Source: Nannobrachium achirus
Taxonomy: Eukaryota > Chordata > Actinopteri > Myctophiformes > Myctophidae
Direction of reading: 5' to 3'
DNA: 64,000 nt
NCBI GenBank assembly: GCA_963921795.1
Contig: OY997647.1
Coordinates: 62,329,155-62,393,154, forward strand
The translations under genes were made by a program, and so were the position numbers. Positions 1 through 11,964 of the stretch are shown here, piece by piece. The number at the start of each line of letters is the position of its first letter. The first letter of the stretch is position 1. The notes beneath the pieces were generated by a model. It ran no database searches, was not told the origin of the DNA, and saw nothing but the letters and a program-made list of their open reading frames with translations.

Positions 1-780
1 TAAGGTCTCCTGTATATAGGTGGCGTTTTGTTTGCAAAGGGTTATACAATACGTGTACGCATTGCGCTGCTATATTCTCAGTACCCCCAAACACCCCCAC
101 CCCACAGCCTCCCCCGCCCCCCCCCCCCCCCCCCCCCCCCCCCCCCACCCCAACTTCCCTGACGCCCTTACTCAACCTCCTCTCCCCATCTGACGGCGGC
201 GCGGCGGGTCCTCATTCCACCCCTGTCTGTCACTACTATCGTAGTACGCGATCGTCATTCATGTTCCCCCCTCTTCTTCTGTGACTGCCGAGAAGAACCG
301 TCGTCTCGACCCTCCCGATCCGGACCGGCACCGATGATGATGAGAGTCTCGGGCCAAACCCCTCTTTGTCTGAGCTATACTACGGGCTACCTACCGCGTC
401 CGTTGGACTTTGTTGAAAATCCCAGCCCAGCCCGTGTGAATGCAGATCTTAGTCAAAGGAAAGGAAAGCAGGTAGGCTACGGTCCTGGAAAAATGACCAC
501 GGTCTTACGGGGTATCAGGGTTCGAAGGAGGCGACGTTGAAGGCAAATTCGGGAATGCTTATTTAGTGATGTTGTGTAGTAATTGTGCTTTATCGGTGAG
601 CGTACCTCAGGAGACACTAAAGGGGGGAGAGGATAAGATATATGGGTAGAGAGCTGGACTCAAACTTGACATTGGAGGTGCATGGATCTGTGATTCTGTG
701 GCCACCGATTCAAGGAGTGACCTAAAAATGCACCCATCTGCATGCGGAGAGCAGGGCATTCTATACGGCCCCGAAAGGCG

Positions 781-1047
781 TATCGTCGTTGTTGAGGCGG
801 AAACCTCGTATATCTCCAAGTTTCACATTTGTACGTTCTTTTGCACAGTAAGGCCCTGCTTCATCGTACGAGGCCGTCGCACAAAAGTAGTGAAAACAGC
901 TGATCTACAAGCACACAACACCTCGCGGCGCGAGGCGTTGTGTGCTTGTAGATCGGCTGTTTTCACTAGTTTAGATCTTTTTTTACAATGATAAATGCAA
1001 AACCAACGGTTTTGGACATACAGCGTTTTCACCCGACAACGACAATA
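781..1047. mobile_element. TA-type MITE (family B) with central hairpin
   Basis: Ends TCGTCGTTGTTGAGGCGGAA and the mirrored CACCCGACAACGAC, bounded by TA. Family B ends read TCGTCGTTGTCGGGTGGAAA and TCGTCACTGTCGGGCAGAAA when both are oriented inward, with a TA target duplication as in Tc1/mariner. The hairpin lies at 889-967. Confidence 0.65.
889..967. repeat. Hairpin copy 1
   Basis: AGTGAAAACAGCTGATCTAC on the left is mirrored by GTAGATCGGCTGTTTTCACT on the right. Inner arms read AGCACACAAC and GTTGTGTGCT. Confidence 0.9.
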
Positions 1048-1458
1048 TTATAGACATGCAGTTGTCAGAAAGGTACAGTCAGTTATAACGAGCATGCAGT
1101 ACATATTTCACAATGTCCAATAATATGCTGCATAATTTAAGCACCATTGAAAGGGAGAACGAATGTTATAGCCTATTATTTCACGAGCAATTCTTTGCGA
1201 GGGGGAAAGATGCTATAGTCTGCGAAGAAGAAGAAGGGAGTGTTCTGTGTTGCAGTCACAGACAGACAATTCCATATCCTGAAAGAGGGAGAGGTCCGTA
1301 CTACGACAGCCACGCGTTCCACTACGCTGACGGGTGTAGTTGCACAAAATGGAGTTTAACAATGACCTAGCTGCACGGTCTGCGTTGTAAAGATGGTGGC
1401 AACAAAAAAAAGAAGAGAACAAACTGTACGTCTCTCTCTTCCCTCATGCCCTTCCCTG

Positions 1459-1493
<35 letters not shown>

Positions 1494-1718
1494 CGCTCTC
1501 TCTCTCTCTCTCTCTCTCGTCTACCATTCTACTCCTTTACCCATTTCCTCTTTTTCTACCCTGTGCTTGCGTACGCACTCCATCTCCACCGTACATACAT
1601 ACATCTATATACAGCATGTGAACGCCGTGAAAGCTGTAGGGTGTTGCCCCCCCCCCCCAGCCACATACACACACACATACATACATACATACGGTATATG
1701 ACAACGAACCATGTAGCA

Positions 1719-1840
1719 TATCGTCGTTGTCGGGTGAAAACCTTGTATGTCCAAAACCCTTCGTTCTGCATTTATCATTTTAAAAATGATTCAAACTAGT
1801 GAAAACAGCCGATCTACAAGCACACAACGCCTCGCGGGGG
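1719..1840. mobile_element. Half of a family B MITE, including hairpin half (copy 2)
   Basis: Starts at the ATCGTCGTTGTCGGGTG end. The left hairpin arm at 1799-1835 runs into a G-run and the right arm is absent. Confidence 0.6.
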
Positions 1841-1849
1841 GGGGGGACT

Positions 1850-2100
1850 GAGTTACTAGGGCCCAAGGTGGAGGGGCCTTAATTATTTTATACTTTTAGC
1901 TATTGAAATATAGCAGATGTACAAGCTCACAGCGCGGCACCGAGTGCCGCGCTGCGAGCTTGTAGATTTGTAGATTTCTATTTTTGAAAAGTCGTGTATA
2001 TAGACCTTATGTGTGCAAATCTTGTCTTTAAGCGAACATTTGTAACTCAAATTTTGCTTCTGGGGGGGGGGGGGGGTCCCTGGAACTAAATATTTTGAGA
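1850..2100. mobile_element. hAT-like MITE remnant with hairpin
   Basis: Contains ACTGAGTTACTAGGGCCCAA, also found reversed at about 4490-4535 and 7165-7195, then a hairpin and the TGTAACTCAAATTTTGCTTC motif of the GGACC hAT family. Confidence 0.5.
1911..1986. repeat. Hairpin copy 3
   Basis: Left AGCAGATGTACAAGCTCAC, right GCGAGCTTGTAGATTTG. The inner arms GCGCGGCACC and GTGCCGCGC pair. There is a short duplication in the right arm. Confidence 0.8.
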
Positions 2101-2592
2101 TGGGGGTCTGTTGCCAAGCACAAAATAATGCGTAATAATGCTTCTAAATGGGTTAAACCCCCTCCCCCTATGAAGAACATTCATGGGGGGCCCGCAGTGA
2201 ATCCTTGTACCCAGGGCCCAGAATTTGGTGCGACACCCTTGATGCCAAGTTATGGTCACACATGAGCGCACGGTCACCGCGCACGCTGCTGTCATGTACG
2301 GGCCCCCCGCGCTGGGGGGCCCCGCGTCGGTCCATCACAGCATGTAGAAGAGAGATATCGCTTATTTCTTCCCGTTCTGGTTTCCATAAGGTTGCCATCG
2401 ATGACGCCGTGACTGAACTCATACTTTTGTTGTGTGTGCACGACGCTCGGAGCAACTGAGAAACCGACGGCGTAAGCAACGATTTCCTTAATTGAACATT
2501 CCAGAACATTCCCCTGCAAAATGGCTGCCGTGTGCCGGCACTCTGTCTCTGTGATGGCCGACAAGAGTGCGTGGGTCTGAGGTGTGTGCGCG

Positions 2593-2697
<105 letters not shown>

Positions 2698-2898
2698 GTC
2701 ACACACAAACACTATGTGTTTAGTGTCTGCGTATGGAGTGCACATCTGTGGCACTGTGGTAAGTGCAAAAGGGCAATGTTGCTTTTGCCTCTTTAAGCAG
2801 ACTGCTATGTCAGGTGAAGTCTCCCTTCACCAGGTGATCTCTGCCGCGTACATAATTACCCCATTATTATACCACCTCAAAAACCCTTTGCTGTAATG

Positions 2899-3541
2899 CA
2901 GGGGTCTTCAACATTTTCAGGCCAAGGACCCCTTAGTTGAGAGCGAGATGAAGCAGGGACCCCCACTACATATTGCATAAAACTGTGTCGCAGACTTCCA
3001 TAGATTTCATAGATAGATTCATAGACTTGTTTGACAGCACTGTCATCAGTCTGTTATGTTGGATTCGTGTTGATGTGTTTTTTCAGACATTTAACCTCTT
3101 AAATTGTCGATACTTAGTCAATTTGATCTGCTCTTTTTTTAACCTCTACACCAAACCTATGTGCCAAAAATAGCCGATCTACAAGCTCTCAACGCCTCGC
3201 AGCGCGAGGCGTTGAGAGCTTGTAGATCGGCTATTTTTGGCAAAAGTTCTCCTCATAATAGGGATGTGAGGGTTAAAGTTGTTCATTTAAAATAATTATC
3301 CTATCGGTGAAAATTGTAATCCTTATTTTATATTTGATGTTTGTACACAAGAAGCTGCTACTCCTATTATTGTACCACTTCATTGTCTTAAATGCTTCAT
3401 TTGAAAATCAAATAAACAAAGTTTAAAAAAAATTATAATAATAATTATCCTATCACAAAGATTTGGCGGATTTGGCGGACCCCCCCTGTACTAACTCTGG
3501 GGACCCCCTAGGGGTCCCGGACCCCCTGTTGAAGACCCCTG
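2899..3541. mobile_element. hAT MITE (family C) with perfect 8-bp target duplication
   Basis: Ends CAGGGGTCTTCAAC and GTTGAAGACCCCTG, flanked by CTGTAATG at 2891-2898 and 3542-3549. The 8-bp duplication and CAG...CTG ends fit hAT. The central hairpin is at 3162-3242. No transposase. Confidence 0.85.
3162..3242. repeat. Hairpin copy 4 (variant CTCTC/GAGAG)
   Basis: A near-perfect palindrome. The left arm has CAAGCTCTCAACGCC and the right arm GGCGTTGAGAGCTTG, so the CTCTC variant appears in both arms. Confidence 0.95.
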
Positions 3542-4099
3542 CTGTAATGCACGACGACAATAGCTTTCTGACACCGATAATGAAACGATCCTACTGTCTA
3601 TCTTTCCATCTGATGATGGAACTCGATGTGCTCCCGCTTTGAAACGTCGATAACGTCGGCTCCCATTTTCTCTTACTTCAGCCCATTGTTGGTCCATTCA
3701 GCATCGCGGTCGGTCACTCCGCTCCAAATGTCTGCGTTTTTTTTTCTTCTTTTTTTTCACATGCAGGGCCAGAGACGAACGAGGGTTGCTGAATGTGTTG
3801 GGATAAAGAGCTGACCTTGTGGTTTTCTTTACAGCTCTCTGCCTCTCCGAGCCCAGCAGTCAGCCTGCACACGCCAGCCACCCACCCACCCATCTAGCCA
3901 AGCCTGGTCCTCCCAGCCCAGCCCAGCCCAGCCTGGCCCAGCCTGGCCCAGCTCCGGGCTGGCAACCCTAGGAGTCATCAGGGTTAGTGCTCCTTTGGCA
4001 CGCGTCTATGCCAACCACCCCATCGACATGTACCAGGTTTTATTTATGTGCCAACACAACTGCACTTTGATAGATCTGCACTTAGACTAAATTCGAGGC

Positions 4100-4560
4100 T
4101 GTACGCGATCAGGGGCGTCGCGCCGAATTCTGGGCCCGGGGTACGAGGATTCACTTCAATTATTTTCGATCTGCTATTTTTGAAGTCTTTGAATGTTTAA
4201 AAAACAAACAAAAAAAAATATGTTTCTATGTCAGTGGTGCTCAAACTTTTTCAAGTGAAGGACCCCCAAAATGATATGTATCTGGCCACCCCCATCTCAA
4301 AATATATAGTTCCAGGGACCACCCAGAAGCAAAATGTTCGCTTAAAAAATACATATATTCAAAGATCTGCACACATTTTCACGTCTTTAAAAAAAATTGC
4401 AGATCTACAGGCTCGAAGCGCGGCACTTGGTGCCGCGCTGTGAGCTTGTATATCTGCTATTTTTCAATAGCTAAAGTATATGAAATAATTAAGGCCCCAT
4501 CCACCTTGGGCCCTAGTAACTCAGTCCCACTTTCCCCCACCTTGTGACGCCCCTGTACAC
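4100..4560. mobile_element. Composite of hAT-like MITE remnants with hairpin
   Basis: AGGGGCGTCGCGCC at about 4110 and TGACGCCCCTG near 4550 look like matched ends. Inside is a TCAGTGGTGCTCAAACTTTT hAT end at about 4231. Confidence 0.5.
4394..4465. repeat. Hairpin copy 5
   Basis: Left GCAGATCTACAGGCTCG, right TGAGCTTGTATATCTGC. The inner arms GCGCGGCAC and GTGCCGCGC pair. Confidence 0.85.
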
Positions 4561-4957
4561 AATCACATAATACGTCCGCATATAAAGAGACGGGGGAGCG
4601 GAGGAGAGGGAGAGCGAGCGACGGATACAGATATTCCATAAAATAATGCTAGCCCTTTGTGATTTATAACAATCAATAGCACGGGGGGTTTGGAACGCTT
4701 ATGTTGTTGCGCGGAGATGATTGTAATCGTATAGCAGATGACAAGATGCTTATTGTTCTTGTTTGATTTATGCTCTCTAGTGTAACACTGGTTTATCATA
4801 CTAGTGATATTGCATCTCGTTGCATCTTAAGAAATAAAATCACCCATAAAAAGTAGCCTCCAGTGAGATGACTTTCACTGATTTCCAAGAGAGGTAAATA
4901 GGTGGAGGTCCGAGGTACATTCTTACACAGACATACGTGGAAACGCACGCACGCATG

Positions 4958-4985
4958 CACACACACACACACACACACACACACG
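4958..4985 (+). repeat. (CA)n microsatellite, short
   Basis: About 13 CA units within a CGCACGCATG-rich stretch. Confidence 0.9.
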
Positions 4986-5072
4986 CATGCACGCACGCAG
5001 GCAATTGAACTGCACAGAGATAAGGCGTATTCTCTCATTTACATAACCATTTTCCCTTACATTCTTGTTAGG

Positions 5073-5162
<90 letters not shown>
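5073..5162 (+). repeat. (CA)n microsatellite
   Basis: About 45 uninterrupted CA units. Confidence 0.97.
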
Positions 5163-5165
<3 letters not shown>

Positions 5166-5924
5166 TTATAAATATCGGTGGATTAAGTTAAAGCTTTCCC
5201 AGTTTTGCTAATAATTCAAATACTGCAAACTGCTGCATTTTCGCTCACAGCAGCTCATCAGGGAGACACTGTTAAAAAGACAAAGCTCAACTAAATGACT
5301 ACCAGTGCTCAGCCCTTATCACAGCCGCCGTGTGGGTGTTCGCTGTTCTGTGCTCCCGTAGGAACCATTGCACAAGTGTGTGTGTGTGTGTGTGTGCGTG
5401 TGTGTGCGCACGCGGGCGTGAGTGTGTGCGTGCACGTTCGCGTGCGTGCATGTCCTAAGTCTTAAAATATGACAGCCGATGGGAGCTTTTACACAACATC
5501 TTGCTCCTGTTTCATTTCTTTCTCTTCCCCCGCCTCCTTTTTCTCCCCAGTTAAGTCGTTTTGCCAATTCACCCTTTGTCAAGTCCCGCCCATTGTCCTG
5601 CCCCTCTCCACACCCATTGGTTGCTGTGTCTTGGTGGGACATTCAGTGGGACATTCCATCCACTGCCATGTTAATTCAGTTGCTTCATATTGTTATTCTG
5701 TGTGCTCAATTCTAATTTCAAACTTTGTTTCACTCAATTGGAGCTGCTCAGTGGCAGCATAGTGAATCAGCATGTTTTTAAATGTTTTCATTTCTCCAAA
5801 AATTATGTTTTAGCGAATTCAACATAAAAAAGGCGGGACAAGGCAGATAGAGCCTGCTGGTTGGTCAGTCAGGGACCAACCAGGAGGCTAACAAAGGGTG
5901 AATTATTGCGACCGAAGGTCGCAT

Positions 5925-6115
5925 TATACCCTGAGAAATCTCGTAGCTTGTCTGACTGTGTCTGACTGTCAGTACAGGAAGTGATGTCACGTGATGTCAG
6001 TGAGTCACAGTGATGTGGTAGAGAATGACTCATATATGGGCATAAAAAGGACGTCACGTGACATCACTTCCTGTACTGACAGTCAGACAAGCTTACGAGA
6101 TTTCTCAGGGTATAA
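5925..6115. mobile_element. Inverted-repeat MITE with CArG-like boxes nearby
   Basis: The left arm TACCCTGAGAAATCTCGTAG... and the right arm ...TACGAGATTTCTCAGGGTA are about 70 bases each. Both contain the CAGTACAGGAAGTGATGTCA motif, mirrored on the right. Confidence 0.7.
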
Positions 6116-6273
6116 AAAAGTCCATATATGGCCATTCCCAGAAAAAGAAAAAAACCTTTTATGCCCATACATGGAGATTTCTTGATGTCATAAATTTGGC
6201 CACGGACCCCCATCTCAAAATATTTAGTTCCAGGGACCCCCCCATAAGCAAAATTTGAGTTACAAATGTTCGC

Positions 6274-7040
6274 TTAAAGGGGTCCTGCCACGCCCCGAAA
6301 TTATAATAGTATGATACAGTAGGATACAGTAGGTCACGTGGTCTTTTTTAAAACGGTCTGAAATCTCTGAATCAAATGATCCCATCCCCCTCCACTCGGA
6401 GGAGTAGAGAGACAGACAGGAGACAGCCTGGCCAGCAGATATGGGATTTATGGCTATTTGAAGTGAGCTGGATCTCTGAAATTGAGTACTTTTCCCACCA
6501 CTGTTCATTAGAAAGGAACGGCTCCCTACTGTGAACCGAATCATATCGTTCATTTCAAAGAGCCGTTCAAAAGGCTTGATTCGTTCGCGAATGTCACATC
6601 TAGCACGCAGTTCGAGGATGAGTTCGAGCGCAGCTGCCCAACTCAGTGAAAACATCGTGTTTTCCATTTCAATGAATAAACATAAACAAGCATATTCCCA
6701 TGAACAATGGGGAAGTAACAACCAGTAACCACCGGAAATATAATTTTTATAGCCACAGATTCATATATAAATGTGTGTCTTTAGCTGGTTAGCTTTAGTG
6801 CTAGCCCAGCTAGCTAGCCCTGTGGGAGCAGAGAAGTTGTGAGGGCTGTGACTGTGAGAGCGAGCCTGCGGGCGATGGGAAGAAAATGTACATTGTGCAG
6901 ACATACAGTAAGTAACAGTCAATTAATTAATTTGATTGGCTTATCGTGCATTCCCACAATGACATCAAACAAATATTAACTTGTTTTTAATATAATTTCT
7001 TAAGGTGACAGTAACCCTTAAGGTGGCATAACCCCTTTAA
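6274..7040. mobile_element. TTAA-type MITE inserted in a hAT remnant
   Basis: Ends AAGGGGTCCTGCCACG and the mirrored GTGGCATAACCCCTT, with TTAA at 6274-6277 and 7037-7040. The flanks join as CGC|TTAA|...ATACATAT, matching the uninterrupted sequence near 4340. No transposase. Confidence 0.7.
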
Positions 7041-7249
7041 GAAATACATATTCGAAGATTTGCACACATATTCACGACTGAGATAGAAGTCGGTTCCCTG
7101 CTGTGAGCTTGTATATCTGCTATTTTTCCAATAGCTAAAGTATAAAATAATTCCAGGCCCCTCCACCTTCATGGGCCCTAGTAACTCAGTCCCACTTTTC
7201 CCCCCTGTGTGACGCTCCTGCATGCAGTGATACATATCACCCTCCCTCC

Positions 7250-7376
7250 CGGCTTCCCTCCCCCGAACCCAGGCCAAATGTGTTCATAAAGACACTCCAC
7301 AAAGCCCAAGGCACCACTGTGGATTCGAAGCCTCGGACTCCGTGATGGTGGGCAGCTACTTTATCACTGCGCCACC
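7250..7376 (-). mobile_element. tRNA-derived SINE fragment
   Basis: On the minus strand GGGTGGCGCAGTGATAAAGT (A-box-like) and GAGGCTTCGAATCC (B-box-like) are spaced as in a tRNA head. It abuts the left end of a hAT element. Confidence 0.5.
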
Positions 7377-7893
7377 CAGGGACGTGCTGGGCCTCTGATT
7401 CAGCCCGGGAAAAAGAGTTGGAGAGGCCCTCATTGCTACTCAAAGATTTGCCATTTCAGATCATGACAAGTGACAAGCCAGTGGGCCAATTACATGAGTT
7501 ATACTTCATCGTTGTCGGGTGGAAACCTTGTATGTCCAAAACCGTTTGTTTTGTATTTGTATCATTTAAAAATGATTTAAACTAGTGAAAACAGCCGATC
7601 TACAAGCACACGGTTGTGTGCTTGTAGATCTGCTGTTTTCACTACTTTTGTGCGACGGCCTTGTATGATGAAGCAGGGCTTTACTTTGAGAAAAAAATTA
7701 CAAATTTGAAACTTGGAGATACGAGGTTACTGCCCGACAGTGACGATTTACTTTGTTTGCCGCCCAGCCCCCAAAATGGAACGAAGGCCAACATTCTATT
7801 TAATTTTTTTTTCTAATGGCCGGCCTGGACCGGCCGGGAATGAACCGGCCGTTCGGGAGTCGTCCCGCTTTTCCCAATGGCCAGCACGCCACC
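7377..7893. mobile_element. hAT MITE (family M) carrying a family B MITE
   Basis: Left end CAGGGACGTGCTGGGCC; right part CCAATGGCCAGCACG. A family B element lies inside at about 7505-7735. Confidence 0.6.
7584..7643. repeat. Hairpin copy 6 (apex-deleted)
   Basis: AGTGAAAACAGCCGATCTAC and GTAGATCTGCTGTTTTCACT. The centre is only AAGCACACGGTTGTGTGCTT; the ACGCCTCGC inner arms are gone. Confidence 0.9.
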
Positions 7894-7978
7894 CGAGGGC
7901 CCCATATCTTGCTCCTGTTTCTGATGCTTTGCCAAGTCATGGTGCAAGTGCAGTGATGGCAACGCAAATGTAGCAGCG

Positions 7979-8400
7979 GTTATTGTAGCAACGTTGCAGC
8001 AACGTTATTATCGTTAATCGTGATTACAAAATAACACTCACAATAATCAAATTAAATTTATCGTGAAATTATCCTCCATTATGCACTGGGATCAACACAC
8101 CTCCGGGACCTCAATAATTGGTAAAACGGACCTGGAAATAATGTACTTGATACAGTCTTTTTTTCACTCTCTACCAGATCTCTTTTCCAAAACAAGCTCA
8201 CAAGATCTACAAGCTCACAGCGCGTCGCAACGCAACGCGTGTGAGCTTGTAGATCGGCAATTTTTGGGCAAATGTTCCGCCCCAGATTAATGGATGTTGG
8301 GAATATTTTGATGATCGCAATAATCTCATCGCAATCTCTTTGGTCACAATAATCGTGACATGAAATGTTCATATCGTCCAATCCCAATTAGGAGGGAAAA
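7979..8400. mobile_element. MITE of the ATATCGTCC family (family F), diverged
   Basis: Contains TATCGTGAAATTATCCTCCA and ends near GTTCATATCGTCCAATCCC. Related to the clearer copy at 35263-35656. Confidence 0.5.
8202..8256. repeat. Hairpin copy 7
   Basis: AGATCTACAAGCTCACAGCG and the mirrored CGTGTGAGCTTGTAGATC with a TCGCAACG apex. Located in a family F element. Confidence 0.8.
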
Positions 8401-8551
8401 TAGATAGCTGAGGGATGTATAAATGCCGCTCCGACCCAGTTAAAAATTAAAACATTGTTTGGGCCCCGTGACTACTGACTACCTCCTTCTCTCATGTCAA
8501 AGTAAAGTGGGTGTCAATGTTTACAACTTCAATGAGAGGATGAAGAGGAAC

Positions 8552-9127
8552 CAGGGACGTGCTGGGCCCCTGATTCAGCCTGGGAAAAAGATTTGGAGAG
8601 GTACTCATTGCACGCTATAGAGAGAGATCTCTCTCTATAGCGCTGCTGCTACTCAAAGATTTGCCATTTCAGATCATGACAAGTGACAAGCCAGTGGGCC
8701 AATTACATGAGTTATATTTCGTCGTTGTCGGGTGGAAACCTTGTATGTCCAAAAGCGTTAGTTTTGTATTTATCATTTAAAAAATGATTTAAACTAGTGA
8801 AAACAGCCGATCTACAAGCACACAACGCCTCGCACCGCGAGGCGTTGTGTGCTTGTAGATCTGCTGTTTTCACTACTTTTGTGCGACGGCCTTGTATGAT
8901 GAAGCAGGGCTTTGCTTTGTGAAAAGAAAATTACAAATTTGAAACTTGGAGATACAAGGTTTCTGCCCGACAGTGACGATTTACTTTCTTGGCCGCCCAG
9001 CCCCCAAAATAGAACGAAGGCTGACATTTAATCTGTATTTTTTTCCTAATGGCCGGCCTGGACCGGCCAGGAATGAACCAGTCGTTCGGGAGTTGTCCCG
9101 CTTTTCCCAATGGCCAGCACGTCCATG
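8552..9127. mobile_element. hAT MITE (family M) with perfect 8-bp target duplication, carrying family B
   Basis: Ends CAGGGACGTGCTGGG and CCAGCACGTCCATG, flanked by AGAGGAAC at 8544-8551 and 9128-9135. A complete family B MITE with hairpin lies inside (about 8716-8982). Confidence 0.85.
8795..8875. repeat. Hairpin copy 8 (variant CACAC/GTGTG)
   Basis: The left arm AAGCACACAACGCCTCGC and right arm GCGAGGCGTTGTGTGCTT are fully complementary. The CACAC variant is present in both arms. Confidence 0.95.
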
Positions 9128-9135
9128 AGAGGAAC

Positions 9136-11580
9136 TATCCTTATGGCCATGAAAAGAGAAACATAAAATACCATGACAGTGAATTGCAGGAACGGCAATC
9201 AAACAAACGTGTGTTCTCTCTCTGCAAATTTGAAAAATAAGACTACTAGTGTTGAAATACACCAAACCTGTTAGTCTACTACTAAAAAACAGCCAAATAA
9301 ATAAACTACTTTTAACTGCTTTGACTGATGATTTGGAATGTTTTATAGTGAATTTCACACTTCCAATTAATCAATTGGACACTTTGACTATCGTATCAGA
9401 CTGCTGACGGTGGCTTTCGTCAGCTCGGGGGGAAGTGGTTATTCCTCTCGCCAAATTGTGTAAAGCATTAGCCGTAGTGTCGACTTTTAAAATATATATA
9501 TTTTTGAAATACAAATACTAGGTTTCATTGGATCTATATATTTTGGCGTTTTGGATCCCATCTTCAGGATAGTATAGAGTTTAAATCCCATAGCCGACGG
9601 AGGCGGTCAGCTGCAGTATTCTTTAGATTTCACAGTACATGTCATGTCATTTGTTGCGCTGACTCATGTCAGTAAATTATCTTTCTCGGTTCTCTATTTG
9701 AACAAGTTGAACTGAATGTTCGATTGTTTTTTCAGTTCAGTGAGTGGAACTACGCGAGTGGAGTTCTGGTCAAGCACTGGACGATATCGGTGAATGTATC
9801 ATATTGAACACATCTTTTTAGTGAATAAGTTATTAGACTCATTACACTGAAAAGAATGACATTGCCCATCTGTGTATTGCTTGGCTTGCAAGACACGTCC
9901 AGGGCTGTGTTCTCTTTGAGAACTGACAAAAGTGAGAGTGAAGTACAACCATTTGCTATGTTTGTTAAACGCTATCGGGCAACGCTTTACTGTATATAAA
10001 CTGCAGCTCGGAAAATAATAACTGTGTCATGGGAGAACATGCGTTCATATGCACATAAAGACAACCTCTGTGGTGGATTAACCTCGCCCACCAGGCTTTC
10101 TGAGAGAAAGCCTGGTGTTCGTTCACAACTGGCCGTTTGGTTTCCGCCTAAAGCGCGGAAACCACTAGAAGAAGCTTTGATTTGGTTCCCTCCGTTTGTT
10201 TCCCCAATCCCAATTAAAATGCTCGAGTAGCCTAGTGTAGTCTTTCCAGTCGCTACGAGTTGGACTAAAAGATGCATATACCAAACACATTTTTCAAAAG
10301 CAAAACTACTCTACGCATCAAGGAGTTTATTAGGTAGGCCCTAAAAGTATGTCCTTGAGCGCAGGAGAATTATTTTGGGTTAAAACTGTTTCCGGTGGAT
10401 AGTTCCGGCCAAATTGTAGTCCTTTGAGTACTACAACATGATGTTTTGTGGTTTCCGCTCCAGACCGGTTACAAGCCCGAAAAGTGAAGTGATCCCAGAC
10501 TAGTGGTGGATCTATCCGGACAATGTATAAGTGTCATAGGTGCACATATTTGTAAAACAAGATAATTATTATTATCTATTGTCAAGCACTAGTTACACCT
10601 CTCACTGGACTTATGCAAGATGGAAGGCAATGTATCGACATTTTGAACATACTGTTAGCTGGTGGTTCGTTTAACTCGGCGTGTAAAAATGGCCTGTAAA
10701 TTTAACATTATACAATTATTATCTCATGTTTGCCCTGGATACTTGAATAAAAGTGTGCAAAAATAAGAAGAAATACATTTATTTTATAGTGTAGACTGTA
10801 GAGGCAGCAGTACTGATGATAGATGCCAAAGGGTGTGTCCGTTTGTGTCCGTGTGGTCGCGCGCGCGTGTCAGTGTGTATTGTTATTTGTGCGTGTATAA
10901 GAATATTTTCGCTATTGATTGGAATAATAATCTTGGTTCCTCTCATTCTCCATATATTACTCTCTCTCATTATGAGTCTTCCGGTATGTTCCTGAATATA
11001 ATGGAGCCATTAGTTTTAAAGTCTATTAATACAACAGTTACAGGCTCAAGGCACAGCTGAAGGGAGGAACTGTCATTCCCTTTTACAAGCTCATTATTAT
11101 ATTCTTAAAAAAAGGAGGGGGAAAAAGGGCCTTGAACCTGAAGATGGAACAGGATCTCATGATAAAGTTGGGCTTTTGGGCTTTGCACTCCCTGGCATGT
11201 TATGTTAATGTTTTGTCTGGCGTTATACTGGTATCATAGTAAAACATGGCATAACTAACATTCATGTGCGTTGAACTAATAATGGTTATAGTTCTACAAT
11301 CATCGATCAATCCCAATGTTGAACTTGTGAATAGAGCATTATAGCAGGTTGAGATCAAGAAGAAAGCTCAGAGTGAATCCTTGGTGAGGACCTCATTCTT
11401 TAGTGAAGACTGTCTGGCACTTCAAAGCTTAACTGCATTACAGGGATGAGAGTAGTGATACGAGAAGAGATGGGAAGACGTTAGGATGAAGTCAGTGTTG
11501 GAAAAGAAAGTCCCCCGAATTCTTAAACATTTTCTGTCTGCAGTTGCGAGCCAATTATCGACACAAATTATACTCCTCCC
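9136..11580. other. Gene-free stretch, no clear repeats
   Basis: AT-rich sequence with no supported reading frame. A compact pair of perfect inverted repeats lies at about 10088-10170. Otherwise nothing recognised. Confidence 0.5.
10088..10170. repeat. Two adjacent short hairpins
   Basis: CACCAGGCTTTC/GAAAGCCTGGTG forms a 12-bp stem with a short loop. About 25 bases later GGTTTCCGC/GCGGAAACC forms a 9-bp stem. No family recognised. Confidence 0.6.
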
Positions 11581-11585
11581 AATGA

Positions 11586-11688
11586 ACAAGCTAACAACGC
11601 ATCGCAATCAATGCTTAAAGCTTGTAGATCGGCCGATGTACACGCTAACAACGCAGGAGAAATAGCTTGTGGATCGGCTATTTTCCCC
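11586..11688. repeat. Hairpin copy 9 (degenerate, duplicated)
   Basis: Two diverged right arms (GCTTGTAGATCGGC and GCTTGTGGATCGGCTATTTT) and left-arm-like AGCTAACAACGC segments. Confidence 0.5.
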
Positions 11689-11788
11689 ATGTGATACTGT
11701 CGTACAATAAGGTATAAAATAGGGCTTATGTGGTTCAAGAATTCAGACCTAAAGAAGTAGTTCAAAAAGGAACATGAGGACAGCACGG

Positions 11789-11964
11789 TTAACCCATTTA
11801 GAACGGGTACACATTTTGTGTATCATTATTTTATGCTTTAACTATTGAAAAATAGCAGATATACAAGCTCGCAGCGCGGCACCGAGTGCCGTGCTGTGAG
11901 CTTGTATATCTGCTATTTTTCACTGGTTAAAGCATTCAATAATTCTAGGCCTAAATGGGTTTAA
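11789..11964. mobile_element. Minimal TTAA-type MITE with central hairpin
   Basis: TTAA|CCCATTTAGAACGGGTACAC at the left and CTAGGCCTAAATGGGT|TTAA at the right, 176 bp including both TTAA. Almost the whole element is stem. It appears to be the short form of the larger composites at 17523, 33871 and 42722. Confidence 0.85.
11846..11922. repeat. Hairpin copy 10 (variant GCGCGGCAC)
   Basis: AGCAGATATACAAGCTCGCA and the mirrored TGTGAGCTTGTATATCTGCT with inner GCGCGGCACC/GTGCCGTGC. The ATATAC variant is in both arms. Confidence 0.95.

Noticed and set aside
334-540. 68-residue plus-strand frame ending in an Arg run
   Set aside because: No recognisable family, no splice context, and short enough to arise by chance.
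6260-6721. 153-residue minus-strand frame
   Set aside because: Lies inside a TTAA-type MITE; no recognisable domain or splice support.
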